Assembly: GCF_017355405.1 (NCBI RefSeq)
Contig: NZ_CP061177.1
Location: forward strand, 2,277,001 to 2,341,000
Direction of reading: 5' to 3'
Source of the DNA: Roseomonas haemaphysalidis
Lineage (GTDB): Bacteria; Pseudomonadota; Alphaproteobacteria; Acetobacterales; Acetobacteraceae
Length of the DNA: 64,000 nt
The position numbers were made by a program, and so were the translations under genes. Shown in pieces: positions 8,361 through 16,619 of this stretch. Within the stretch, counting starts at the first letter, position 1, and each line of letters starts with the position of its first letter. The notes under the pieces are model-generated. The model did no database searches. It was not told where the DNA came from and saw only the letters and a program-made list of their open reading frames with translations.

Positions 8361-9871
8361 CAGGGCAATGCGTCCAGCAGCGTATTCGCCGGCTGTTCAG
8401 CCGTGGCGCCGGAACCGAAGCGCACCTCCTGCCATGTCGCCATGCGGCCGCCCACTTCCTCGCGGAAGAAGGTGTAGAATTCGTCCAGCCAGGCGAGAAA
8501 GCGGTCCCGCTGCGCGATGTCCCGCACATAGGGCGTGTTTCCCGGTTCCAGCGACGGCGAATGATAGGTCAGCGAGAATACCCGGTGGCCGCCCGCCAGC
8601 ATGTGGCGCACCAGCCGCTTGGCTTCGGGCACCGTCATGCCTTCCGGGGTCAGCCGGATGCGTTCCAGCAGGCCCAGCCGTGCCATGCCGCCGGCGATGG
8701 GCAGGCGGCGGGCACGCGGGCCGAACAGAAAGGGTGCCAGCGCTTCGCCGCTGCGGCCGGACATCCGGCCGACCAGCGCGGCGGAAACCGGGATTTCCAT
8801 CAGCGTGCGGTCGGCATCCACCCAGTACGGCTTGGGCGCGCTGGCCCAGGCCCCGGGCAGGCCGCGCCGGCCCGGCGGCGGCCAGCAGGGGGCGAGGCTG
8901 CTATCCACCACGTAGCCAAGGGACTTCAGGATGTCAGCGGTGCGCGGCCCGACGCCGTAGCGCCCCGTGCGATAGATGCGTGGCATGGTGCCGAAGGTAT
9001 CTGCCAGCGTATCCGTCAGGCAGCGCGCCTTCTCCAGTTCCAGCGCGACAGGGAGATTGCCAGCGAAGCTGTTGCTCTCGTTGATGGTCTCGATATGCGG
9101 CGGCGTCACCCAGGGGTGCATCTGCGCGCCCACGTCGCACAGCCCGTCCTGCAGCAGCTCGCGCAGGGGCGCCCGCCCGGCGTCCTGCGCCGCCACCGGG
9201 TAGTCGGCCAGGTAAACCGGCACCACGCCATGCCGCGAAAACACGCGGTGGGCCAGATGCTGGCTGCGCATGGACACCACGTCCCGCGCGTCCAGCGAGA
9301 AGGGGTGGGACCAGTTGAACGCTTCCTCGGCGTCGATCGTCGTCAGCAGCAGTGGCGGGCCGGCGGGAAACACGGCCGCGTCATGAAAGCGCCGGTCGGT
9401 GATCGAGGCATCGCAGCCCAGCTCGGTGTCCGGGGCCGCGGCCACGGCGGTGGGGATCCGCACGCCATAGGCGCCCAGTTGTTGCGCCGCGGCCTGCCGA
9501 GGGGTGCCAGCCGGAATGCCACCCTCCACCAGCCGCCGGCCGCTCGTCTTGCACAGCATGGCAACCAGTGGCGCCTGGTCGTCCGCGTCATGCATCTGCA
9601 CGGCGGTGAAGCGGTGCAGGTTGCGCAGCAGCCAGCCGGTCAGGGCCACCTGGCGCGCGGCCTCGCCCAGCGGGCCGTCAGACAGGTAATGGATCGCCGC
9701 CAAGGTGCTGCGCGGCAAGGGCGGCACCGCCGGGCGGTGCTGCCCGGTGACCAGCACCTCGTGCCCCAGGCGGGGCGACAACTCCTGCATGGCCGCGCTG
9801 GCGGCATCCAGCTGGCTTTCGCCAGGGCGATAGCGCGATACGAGATGCAGAACCCGGGGCGCGCGCATCAT
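8360..9871 (-). CDS. Polysaccharide deacetylase-like protein with GT-like N-terminus
   Basis: A 503-residue protein. Residues 1–120 begin RVLHLVSRYRPGESQ and contain GHEVLVTGQH, resembling the N-terminal half of a GT4 glycosyltransferase, but no donor-binding C-terminal domain follows. Residues 190–480 resemble a NodB-type deacetylase: TTIDAEEAFNW (metal Asp region), GAQMHPWVTPP, YRTGRYGVGP and FSLTYHSPSL. It likely removes acyl groups from sugars of the exopolysaccharide. The start at 9871 has GGAAAGG 5 bases upstream; the neighbouring divergent gene starts at 9931. Confidence 0.75.
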   Translation of the reverse strand: MMRAPRVLHLVSRYRPGESQLDAASAAMQELSPRLGHEVLVTGQHRPAVPPLPRSTLAAIHYLSDGPLGEAARQVALTGWLLRNLHRFTAVQMHDADDQAPLVAMLCKTSGRRLVEGGIPAGTPRQAAAQQLGAYGVRIPTAVAAAPDTELGCDASITDRRFHDAAVFPAGPPLLLTTIDAEEAFNWSHPFSLDARDVVSMRSQHLAHRVFSRHGVVPVYLADYPVAAQDAGRAPLRELLQDGLCDVGAQMHPWVTPPHIETINESNSFAGNLPVALELEKARCLTDTLADTFGTMPRIYRTGRYGVGPRTADILKSLGYVVDSSLAPCWPPPGRRGLPGAWASAPKPYWVDADRTLMEIPVSAALVGRMSGRSGEALAPFLFGPRARRLPIAGGMARLGLLERIRLTPEGMTVPEAKRLVRHMLAGGHRVFSLTYHSPSLEPGNTPYVRDIAQRDRFLAWLDEFYTFFREEVGGRMATWQEVRFGSGATAEQPANTLLDALP

Positions 9872-9930
9872 CCAGCCTTTCCACCGATTGCGGGTTTCCT
9901 TCGGCCACGGATCGCGGCAGTTTCGCAAGG

Positions 9931-10959
9931 GTGAAGATTGAACGCGTGCCATTGAGCGGCTTCGCCGAGCTGGAGCCTGAATGGCGTGCGCTGGAAGCGG
10001 CGGCGCCGGCCCTGTCGTTCTTTCAGTCCTGGACCTGGGTGGGCTGCCTCGCCGAGGAACGCTACCCCGACCCGGTGCTGCTCCGCGCCACCCAGGATGG
10101 CGTGGTGCTGGGGCTGGCATTGTTCAACCGGCGCGGCCGCCATCTGCATCTGACGGAAAGTGGTGACGCGGCGCTGGACGCACCCTTCATCGAACACAAC
10201 GCGCCGCTGGTGGCGCGCCCCGACGCCGCGGCAGCGCTGCTGCGCGCCTCCTGGCCGGTGCTTGGTGCCCGCCGGCTGGTGTTGTCCGGCGTCGCGCCTG
10301 AACTGGTGGTCCAGGCTGGCGGCACCGCGCTGCGGCTGCAGGAACGTATGGCGCCACGGCTGGACCTGCGGGCCCTGCGTGACGCGGGCGGCGACTGGAT
10401 GGCTGGCCGCAGCGCTAACACACGCCAGCAGGTCCGCCGTTCGCTGCGGGCCTATGGCATGCCGGTGCTGCACCGGGCCGGCAGCGTGCCGGAAGCTTTG
10501 GACTGGCTGCAGGCACTGATCGCATTGCACACCGCCAGCTGGCAGGCGCGCGGCCGCCCTGGCGCCTTCGCGACGCCCTTTCTGCTGCGCTTCCATCAGG
10601 CACTGGTGGCAGCGGCCCTGCCACGTGGCGAGCTTGACCTGCTGCGCATCGCGGCCGAGGGGCAAGATATCGGCTATCTCTATAACTTTCGCCTGCGGGG
10701 CCACGTGTTGGCCTACCAGAGCGGCTTTCGGCCGGGTGGCGACGACGCGCAGCGCCGGCCGGGGCTGACCAGCCACGCGCTGGCGATCGCCCATGCGCTG
10801 GCGCGGGGCGACGACGTCTATGATTTCCTGGGCGGCGACGACCGCTACAAGCGCAGCCTGTCCGATGGCGCCTGTCCGCTGCACTGGGCGCAACTGGTGC
10901 CCCGTTGGTCGGCCTGGGGCATCGCCGCACGGCTTCGCGCGCGGCTGCACCACCACTGA
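9931..10959 (+). CDS. GNAT/FemAB-like acyltransferase (CelD/BcsL type)
   Basis: A 342-residue cytoplasmic protein with a FemAB/GNAT fold: SFFQSWTWVGCL near the N-terminus, NTRQQVRRSLRAYG in the middle and YDFLGGDDRYKRSLSDG near the end, the same core motif as the protein at 6539–7609 (DFGRGDDGYKPLW). It is a probable acyl- or aminoacyl-transferase modifying the polysaccharide. The start is GTG with only AAGG directly before it, so the exact start is uncertain. It is transcribed alone, divergent from the deacetylase operon and convergent with the glycosyltransferase at 10968. Confidence 0.72.
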   Translation: MKIERVPLSGFAELEPEWRALEAAAPALSFFQSWTWVGCLAEERYPDPVLLRATQDGVVLGLALFNRRGRHLHLTESGDAALDAPFIEHNAPLVARPDAAAALLRASWPVLGARRLVLSGVAPELVVQAGGTALRLQERMAPRLDLRALRDAGGDWMAGRSANTRQQVRRSLRAYGMPVLHRAGSVPEALDWLQALIALHTASWQARGRPGAFATPFLLRFHQALVAAALPRGELDLLRIAAEGQDIGYLYNFRLRGHVLAYQSGFRPGGDDAQRRPGLTSHALAIAHALARGDDVYDFLGGDDRYKRSLSDGACPLHWAQLVPRWSAWGIAARLRARLHHH

Positions 10960-10967
10960 AGCCAGAA

Positions 10968-11945
10968 TCATTGCGTGAACCGCGCCACGACACGGGGGAG
11001 CAGGTCCTGTTCCGGCGGCGCCGGGGGCAGGGCGCGCATGCGGCGCACCGCCAGCGTGGCGAAGGGATCACGCCACCAGCGGGGGTTGTGCGATGCCGGT
11101 ATCGCCTGCAACCAGTCCAGCGTCGCCTGATCCGCCTGCGGTGGCATGGCGGCAAAGCCACCCTGGTAGATGGCGCCCTTGACGGGATGCCATTGCAGCC
11201 GGCCGCGCGCCTGCTGCACCAGCCGGCGCAGCTGCCGCCGCGCGTCGCGCCAGCGCCACAGCCGCAGCGTCGGCGCGGTCCAGGTGGCGCGGGGTTCCAC
11301 CACCATCCATTGGTGCTGCCAGTCGCCGCTTTGCGCATCGAGGTCATGCAGCACCAGCGAGCTGATCAGACCATCCCCGCGATAGAAGTTCAGCGGCAAC
11401 CGGACATTCTGCCCGGCGATCCGGTCCAGAAAAGCGTCGCGCATCGCGAAGAGCGAGCCATGGATGGACGGGACTTCCAGCATCTGGTCACGCAGGTGGC
11501 GGGCACTGCGGCCACTGCTGGGCACCGCCGCCGCGGCATGCGCCAGGGGCGCGTTCCTCAGGGCCTGGAGCAACAGCGACAGCGCATCGGGCGCCACCGT
11601 GGCATAGGCATCGACGAACACATGCACCGGTGCCGCGACCCGCAGCCGATAGACATATTGGTTGAAGGCGTTGGACTTGTCCGCGTAGGCAATCTGGCAG
11701 ACGCGGCCGCGCAACCCGGTTTCCCGCATCGCCGCCGTGGCGACCTCGGCCGAGCGATCCGTGCTGCCGTTGACGACCACCGTCACATCCATGCGAAGCC
11801 CACGCCCGGCCACCGCCAGCGCCCGCAGGCAGTCGCGCAGGTGCGCGGCCTCATTGTAGGCCGAAACGGCGACGGCCAGATCCAAGGCCGCCGTATCCGC
11901 TCCGGCCTGCTGGTGGCTCGCAGCCGCCATGCTCAGTTCTTCCAT
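10968..11945 (-). CDS. GT2-type glycosyltransferase
   Basis: A GT-A family-2 glycosyltransferase of about 325 residues: AVAVSAYNEAAHLRDCL at the N-terminus, VVNGSTDRS, and HVFVDAYATVAPDAL in the place of the DxD metal site. In this last segment the usual Asp-x-Asp is reduced to VDAY, so metal use may differ. The frame extends to 12191 into the amidotransferase gene; I chose ATG 11945, where the conserved domain begins about 25 residues later, but ATG 12062 (5 bases after the amidotransferase stop) is a real alternative. It is probably co-transcribed with the amidotransferase. Confidence 0.78.
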   Translation of the reverse strand: MEELSMAAASHQQAGADTAALDLAVAVSAYNEAAHLRDCLRALAVAGRGLRMDVTVVVNGSTDRSAEVATAAMRETGLRGRVCQIAYADKSNAFNQYVYRLRVAAPVHVFVDAYATVAPDALSLLLQALRNAPLAHAAAAVPSSGRSARHLRDQMLEVPSIHGSLFAMRDAFLDRIAGQNVRLPLNFYRGDGLISSLVLHDLDAQSGDWQHQWMVVEPRATWTAPTLRLWRWRDARRQLRRLVQQARGRLQWHPVKGAIYQGGFAAMPPQADQATLDWLQAIPASHNPRWWRDPFATLAVRRMRALPPAPPEQDLLPRVVARFTQ

Positions 11946-12066
11946 GTCAGCATCCCGGGCGGGGGCAACCCCGTCCGGCGGCTCCGATGTGTTGCGCCGC
12001 TCCCGCGCCGCGATCCGGACAGCACCGCGCGGCGCGAAGCCCGTCGTGCTGTCTGGCATCATGGTG

Positions 12067-13995
12067 TCAGGCGTCGACCGTGCGAGATTCGCGGACATGC
12101 TGGGGCGTGCTGCCGGCCTCGTTGGCCAGAAAGCCCTCCAGCACCAGAAGCTGCCAGATGGCCTGCGCATGGTCATGCCGGCCCGATGCATGGCGGTCCA
12201 CCATGGCGGCCAGCCCGCCGGCGTCGAACAGCCCGGAATCCAGCATCGCGCCGCCCAGCAGGCGTTGCTTCACCAGCGGCGCCTGCGCCCGAAGCTGCGC
12301 GCCGATCGAGGCGGCGAAGCCCTGCTTCGGTCCATGGAGCACGCGCTCCGGCAGCAGCGGCGCCACCGCTTGGCGCAGGATATGCTTGCCTTCGCCGCCC
12401 TTCAGCTTCAGCGCCGTGGGCAGCGCCATGCCCCATTCCACCAGCGTGTGGTCCAAGATCGGCGGCCGCACTTCCAGCGACACCGCCATGCTGGTGCGGT
12501 CCACCTTGGTGAGGATGTCGCCCGGCAGCCAGGTGGCGAGGTCGGCATACTGCGCCTGCAGCAGGGTCTCGTCCGGGTCGCATTCGGCCATCAGTCCGGC
12601 GAAGCGGTCGCCGGGGTCGTAGTCGCCCAATTCGCTGCGCAGCGAGGCCGACAGCAGTGCGCGGCGGTTGTCCCGGTGCAGCTTGCAGACGGTGCGGTAG
12701 TAGCCCAGCGCGCTGTCCAGGCTGATCTCGGTCAGCGTGTGCTTGGCGCGCAGCCAGCGCGGCGCGGCATCGAGCTTCGGGTAGATGCGCGCCAGCGGCC
12801 CGAGCACATGCCGGCGGGCGGAGGCGGGCACATAGGCCCGCACCGCCTCGGCCATCTGGTGCCAGCGGTAGCGGCGATAGCCTGCGAAGACCTCGTCGCC
12901 GCCATCGCCGGACAGGGCCACCGTCACATGCTTGCGGGCCAGCGCGCAGACGGCCAGCGTGGGCACGGAGGAATGATCGCCGAACGGTTCGTGGAACAGG
13001 GCCACCTGGCTGCGCGCGGCATCCAGGTAATCGGGCTCCGAGGTTTCCGAGCGGTGCGTGGTGCCGAACATCGCGGCCATGCCGGCGGCGGCCGGACGTT
13101 CGTCCGACGTGCCGGGGAAGCCGATCGTGAAGCTCTGCATGGTGGAAGCGTTGCGGGCCGCGATGCCGGTGATAGCGCCGGAATCGACGCCACCCGACAG
13201 AAAGGAACCCAGCGGCACGTCCGACATCAGTCGCAGCCGCACCGATTCCTCCAGACGCGCGGACAGCTCCGCGGCGGCATCGGCGGCCGTCGCGGCGATG
13301 GTCGTGGTCGGCGGCTGCCAGTAGCGTGTCGGCCGGGGCAGGGTGGCGATGCCGGGGCGGCGCAGCATCAGGTGGTGGCCCGGCGGCAGCCGATGGATGC
13401 CGGCATAGATCGTATGCGGATCCGGCACGTAGCCGAGCGACAGAAAGTCCTCCAGCGCGCGGGGGTCGATGCGCCGTGCGATGCCGGGCAGCGTCAGCAG
13501 CGCACCTAGTTCCGACGCGAAGGCCACGGTGCCGTCCGGCAGCTGCGCATAGTGCAGCGGCTTCTCGCCCAGACGGTCACGCGCCAGGAACAGGGCGCCG
13601 GCGCTGCGGTCCCAGATGGCGAAGGCGAACATGCCGTTCATGCGCTGCAGGCAGCCCGGGCCCCATTCGCGCCAGGCATGCAGGATGGCCTCGGTGTCGG
13701 AGCGGGTGCGGAAGTGGTGTCCGGCGGCTTCCAGCTCGCGCCGCAGCACCTCGTGGTTGTAGATCTCGCCGTTGAAGGTGACGATCAGCTCGCCATCGGG
13801 GCTGGCCATCGGCTGCACGCCGCCGGCTAGATCGACGATCGCCAGCCGGCGGTGGCCGAGCGCCACGCCGGGCTCGGCATGCAAGCCCTCGCCATCCGGT
13901 CCGCGATGGTGCATCGCGTCCGTCATGCGGCGGAGCAGCGCCTGATCGGGGACCCGGGCACCGGAGAAGTGGAATAGTCCTGCCAGACCGCACAT
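12067..13995 (-). CDS. XrtA/PEP-CTERM system amidotransferase (asparagine synthase-like)
   Basis: A 642-residue class-II glutamine amidotransferase. Cys2 of MCGLAG is the N-terminal nucleophile; FNGEIYNH and MNGMFAFAIWD mark the glutaminase domain, and SGGVDSG with SGDGGDEVFAGYRRYRWH the ATP-dependent synthetase domain. It resembles the exosortase A-associated amidotransferase (family TIGR03108, recalled). It probably amidates a uronic acid or other acidic group in the exopolysaccharide rather than making free asparagine. The next gene on the strand, a glycosyltransferase, follows closely. Confidence 0.87.
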   Translation of the reverse strand: MCGLAGLFHFSGARVPDQALLRRMTDAMHHRGPDGEGLHAEPGVALGHRRLAIVDLAGGVQPMASPDGELIVTFNGEIYNHEVLRRELEAAGHHFRTRSDTEAILHAWREWGPGCLQRMNGMFAFAIWDRSAGALFLARDRLGEKPLHYAQLPDGTVAFASELGALLTLPGIARRIDPRALEDFLSLGYVPDPHTIYAGIHRLPPGHHLMLRRPGIATLPRPTRYWQPPTTTIAATAADAAAELSARLEESVRLRLMSDVPLGSFLSGGVDSGAITGIAARNASTMQSFTIGFPGTSDERPAAAGMAAMFGTTHRSETSEPDYLDAARSQVALFHEPFGDHSSVPTLAVCALARKHVTVALSGDGGDEVFAGYRRYRWHQMAEAVRAYVPASARRHVLGPLARIYPKLDAAPRWLRAKHTLTEISLDSALGYYRTVCKLHRDNRRALLSASLRSELGDYDPGDRFAGLMAECDPDETLLQAQYADLATWLPGDILTKVDRTSMAVSLEVRPPILDHTLVEWGMALPTALKLKGGEGKHILRQAVAPLLPERVLHGPKQGFAASIGAQLRAQAPLVKQRLLGGAMLDSGLFDAGGLAAMVDRHASGRHDHAQAIWQLLVLEGFLANEAGSTPQHVRESRTVDA

Positions 13996-14068
13996 GCGAT
14001 GCTTATCCTGCTGACATGCGCCGCCCGAGGGGCGCCGCTGCGGTGAGGTTCGGGGGAAGGGCGAATGA

Positions 14069-14215
14069 ATGCTGCCTGACGGACGGGACGACGATCCCGG
14101 GGATGACCCCGCAACGCCGCGCTGGTCCTGGCCGGCCGCGGCGCTGGCGATCCTGCTGGCGTCGCTGCTGGGCTGGACGGCCTTCGCCGCCCTGCTGCGC
14201 TGGCTCCTGCGCTAG
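14069..14215 (+). CDS. 48-residue predicted membrane peptide
   Basis: A short frame opens at ATG 14069 behind a strong purine-rich ribosome-binding site (GGGGGAAGG, 14052–14060) and stops at TAG 14213–14215. The product starts with an acidic stretch (MLPDGRDDDPGDDP), then has one clear hydrophobic helix (about residues 22–44) rich in Ala and Leu, ending LLRWLLR. That gives one transmembrane segment with a positively charged C-terminus. It sits between the amidotransferase and epimerase genes, which both run the other way. The function is unknown; small bitopic proteins often attach to membrane complexes. Confidence 0.5.
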   Translation: MLPDGRDDDPGDDPATPRWSWPAAALAILLASLLGWTAFAALLRWLLR

Positions 14216-14226
14216 GCAGCGCCTCG

Positions 14227-15192
14227 TCATGCGCTGAAGGCCGGAACCGGGCTGGCCTTTTGCGACAAGCCCGGCCGGCCGGCGGCGAGCCAAGCCAGCG
14301 TCTCGGCCAGCCCGTCGCGCAACGTCACGGGCGGCGCCTCGGCCAGGCCCGCGATCGGGCTGGGGCGGCCGAGGGAGTCGCGGATCTCGCCGGCCCGTGG
14401 CGTGTCGTAGCGGATCCGCGCATCCTGGCCGCACAGCGCGGCAATGGTCTGCGCCAGCTGCAGCACCGAGGTGGGCTGACCCGTGCAGACATTGAACACC
14501 GGCGCCGCGGTGCTGGCGGCGGGCAGCGCGGCCAGCAGACGGCGCACCACGTCGCCCACGTAAACAAAGTCGCGCGTTTGGCCACCGTCGCCAAACACGA
14601 CGACTTCGCGCCCGGCGGCCAGCCGGTCGCAGAAGATGGAGATCACGCCGGAATAGGGCGAACGCGGGTCCTGGCGGGGGCCATAGACATTGAAGAAGCG
14701 CAGGCCGGCCGTGCGAACGCCGTGCGTGTGCCCGGCAACACGGGCATGCTGCTCGCAACCCAGCTTGTCGGCTCCGTAGGCGGATAACGGACGGGTGGCC
14801 GTGGTGTCGGCCAGCGGCAGGTCCGTGGCATCGCCGTACACGGCGGCGGAGGACGCATAAACCACGGGCGCACCCTGGTGCCGGGCCGCGTCCAGCACCG
14901 CGACGGTGGCGGACAGGTTCACGCAATGCGTGCCATAGGGGTCCTGCACGCCGCGCTCCACCGAGGCCACGGCGGCCAGATGGAACACCGCGTCCACCCC
15001 GACCATCGCTTGACGCACGGTGTCGGGCCGCGCCACGTCGCCGATCATCAGCGAGGCGCCGGGGGCGAGGTTGGATTCGGACCCGGTCGACAGGTCATCG
15101 AGCACACGCACGCGGTCGCCGCGCGCCAGCAGTGCCACGCAAAGGTGGGATCCGATGAACCCGCATCCGCCGGTGACTAGAATGGTCGCCAT
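14227..15192 (-). CDS. NAD-dependent sugar epimerase/dehydratase (GalE-like)
   Basis: A 321-residue extended short-chain dehydrogenase. TGGCGFIGSHL binds NAD(H), YASSAAVYGD carries the Ser/Thr and YGADKLGCEQ is the catalytic YxxxK. It probably makes an epimerised or dehydrated UDP- or dTDP-sugar donor for the polysaccharide. The ATG at 15192 has GGAAGG about 10 bases upstream; an alternative ATG 7 codons earlier lacks such a site. It starts at the edge of the AT-rich divergent region with the GTGTAAA motifs. Confidence 0.87.
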   Translation of the reverse strand: MATILVTGGCGFIGSHLCVALLARGDRVRVLDDLSTGSESNLAPGASLMIGDVARPDTVRQAMVGVDAVFHLAAVASVERGVQDPYGTHCVNLSATVAVLDAARHQGAPVVYASSAAVYGDATDLPLADTTATRPLSAYGADKLGCEQHARVAGHTHGVRTAGLRFFNVYGPRQDPRSPYSGVISIFCDRLAAGREVVVFGDGGQTRDFVYVGDVVRRLLAALPAASTAAPVFNVCTGQPTSVLQLAQTIAALCGQDARIRYDTPRAGEIRDSLGRPSPIAGLAEAPPVTLRDGLAETLAWLAAGRPGLSQKASPVPAFSA

Positions 15193-15258
15193 GATCGTAA
15201 GGCCTTCCGACATCGTGCTCGACGGGTGAAAGAATATCCAAGTATCCGCCCGACACAA

Positions 15259-15270
15259 AGTGTAAAATTT
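15259..15270 (+). promoter_or_regulatory. GTGTAAA(A/T)TTT-like motif, copy 2
   Basis: AGTGTAAAATTT in the divergent region upstream of the epimerase gene; the same core recurs 54 bases on and in the other AT-rich intergenic regions. Confidence 0.4.
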
Positions 15271-15312
15271 GGCATAACGCACGTTTACATTTGAAGTATT
15301 AAAATTGAACTA

Positions 15313-15324
15313 GGTGTAAAATTC
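15313..15324 (+). promoter_or_regulatory. GTGTAAA(A/T)TTT-like motif, copy 3
   Basis: GGTGTAAAATTC, in the same orientation as copy 2, with TGTAAA cores 54 bases apart. Confidence 0.4.
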
Positions 15325-15587
15325 TCTGACTACAATGAAAATTCGAGTATATTCGTCAGATTATACTGTCAAAACGGGAGCGGCGCGATAGGATAACGCA
15401 GTGCGGCATGCCATTGCTCCCATGCGTGTTGCCGCTGTGACAGCAGGAGCGATGTGTTGACGTTCAGTGTTTCCGGCCCGGCCGATGGCCTCGTCCCGGT
15501 TCTGCTTCAATCTGGGCGAACTGGCACAACATACCATCCCAGCTGTTGCAATCTGATGACCATGCCAGCCCTTCAGGAGGGCTGCTG

Positions 15588-16598
15588 ATGCTTTCCACTG
15601 ATCTGGGCATCAGCGTCATCGTGCCGGTGTTCAATCGCGCCGACCTGCTGCCCGCGACACTGGACGCCATTCTCGGCCAGACGTTGCCGCCCCTGGAAGT
15701 GATCGTCGTTGACGATGGCTCCACCGACGCGACGCCCGCCGTGCTGCACCGCTATGAGCCCCGCATCCGCGTGCTGCGGGTGCCCAATGGCGGCGACTTG
15801 GCGGCACGCAACGCCGGCATGGCCCTGGCCCGCGGCCAGTTGCTGGCGTTTTGCGACAGCGACGACCTGTGGCAGCCGGACTATCTCGCCACCATGCAGC
15901 GGATGTGGGTCGAGGAACCGAGGTTGCGTTGCGCCTTTGGCGATTTCGTCGTGGTACGGGACGGTGTCTGGGAAAGCACCCGGAAGTTTGCCGCCGCGCC
16001 GGCGGGGTTCTGGGACGGCTTGCGGAGCGTGGCGCCGGACATGTCGGTATTCGATGCGCCGATCCAAGACCGGCTGCTGGATTTCCAGCCGTTCTTTCCA
16101 TCCTGTCTCGTCGCGGACCGCCACTTCATGCTGTCGATCGGCGGCTGGGACGAATCGGTAGGCCGCCGTGTCGGTTCCGACTTCGCGACGGCCCTGCGGT
16201 TGGCAGAGCACGCACCCTTCGGTGTGATGCACCGGGCGCTGGTGGGTATCCGCAAACACGGCGGGAATTTCTCCGGCGACGTGCAGGCCATGAATCTGGG
16301 GGATGCCTGGATCCTCGACCACGTGCTGGCCACGCGGCCGGCCGCGGCCCGGCACGCCGCCGCCTTTCGCGCGAGCGCCGCGTCGCGGCGGCGCCAAGCA
16401 CTGGATACTGCCTTTGCCCGTGGCGACTTCGCGGCAGTGCGCCAGATCGCGGCGCTGCTGCCGCCTCAGGGGCAATCCGCCCGTCTCCGCCTCAAGATAC
16501 GGATCGCCGGCTGGCCGTCATGGCCCCGAAGGCTGGCGGGGCAGGGACTGGCGCTGCTCGGCACCCTGATATCGGCAACCCGTGGGCGAGCCGGCTGA
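15588..16598 (+). CDS. GT2-type glycosyltransferase
   Basis: A 336-residue GT-A glycosyltransferase: SVIVPVFNRADLLPATLD, VIVVDDGSTDAT and the metal-binding FCDSDDLWQPDY, then a conserved EVGG-like segment (SIGGWDESVGRRVGSDF). It likely transfers a sugar to the lipid-linked repeat unit. ATG 15588 has a textbook AGGAGG at 15575–15580; the 14-codon longer form is rejected. It is transcribed alone from the AT-rich region and ends 22 bases from the convergent Tat-protein gene. Confidence 0.88.
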   Translation: MLSTDLGISVIVPVFNRADLLPATLDAILGQTLPPLEVIVVDDGSTDATPAVLHRYEPRIRVLRVPNGGDLAARNAGMALARGQLLAFCDSDDLWQPDYLATMQRMWVEEPRLRCAFGDFVVVRDGVWESTRKFAAAPAGFWDGLRSVAPDMSVFDAPIQDRLLDFQPFFPSCLVADRHFMLSIGGWDESVGRRVGSDFATALRLAEHAPFGVMHRALVGIRKHGGNFSGDVQAMNLGDAWILDHVLATRPAAARHAAAFRASAASRRRQALDTAFARGDFAAVRQIAALLPPQGQSARLRLKIRIAGWPSWPRRLAGQGLALLGTLISATRGRAG

Positions 16599-16619
16599 GG
16601 CCGGCCCGCACATGATGCG

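Larger units (their letters stand above)
15193..15587. other. AT-rich divergent promoter region with GTGTAAA motifs
   Basis: 395 bases separate the epimerase gene (minus) and a glycosyltransferase gene (plus). Bases 15235–15375 are strikingly AT-rich. They hold two direct GTGTAAAATT motifs (15259 and 15313), an inverse match (GTTTACATTT at 15283–15292) and a loose inverted repeat TCTGAC/GTCAGA at about 15325–15355. I see no coding frame with support and no good sigma-54 match on the plus strand. Confidence 0.6.

Noticed and set aside
15375..15425. Possible sigma-54 promoters upstream of the glycosyltransferase at 15588 (GGCATGCCATTGC and GGATAACGCAGTGC)
   Set aside because: The first has 9 rather than 10 bases between GG and GC, which sigma-54 does not tolerate well; the second has the spacing but lacks the rest of both elements.
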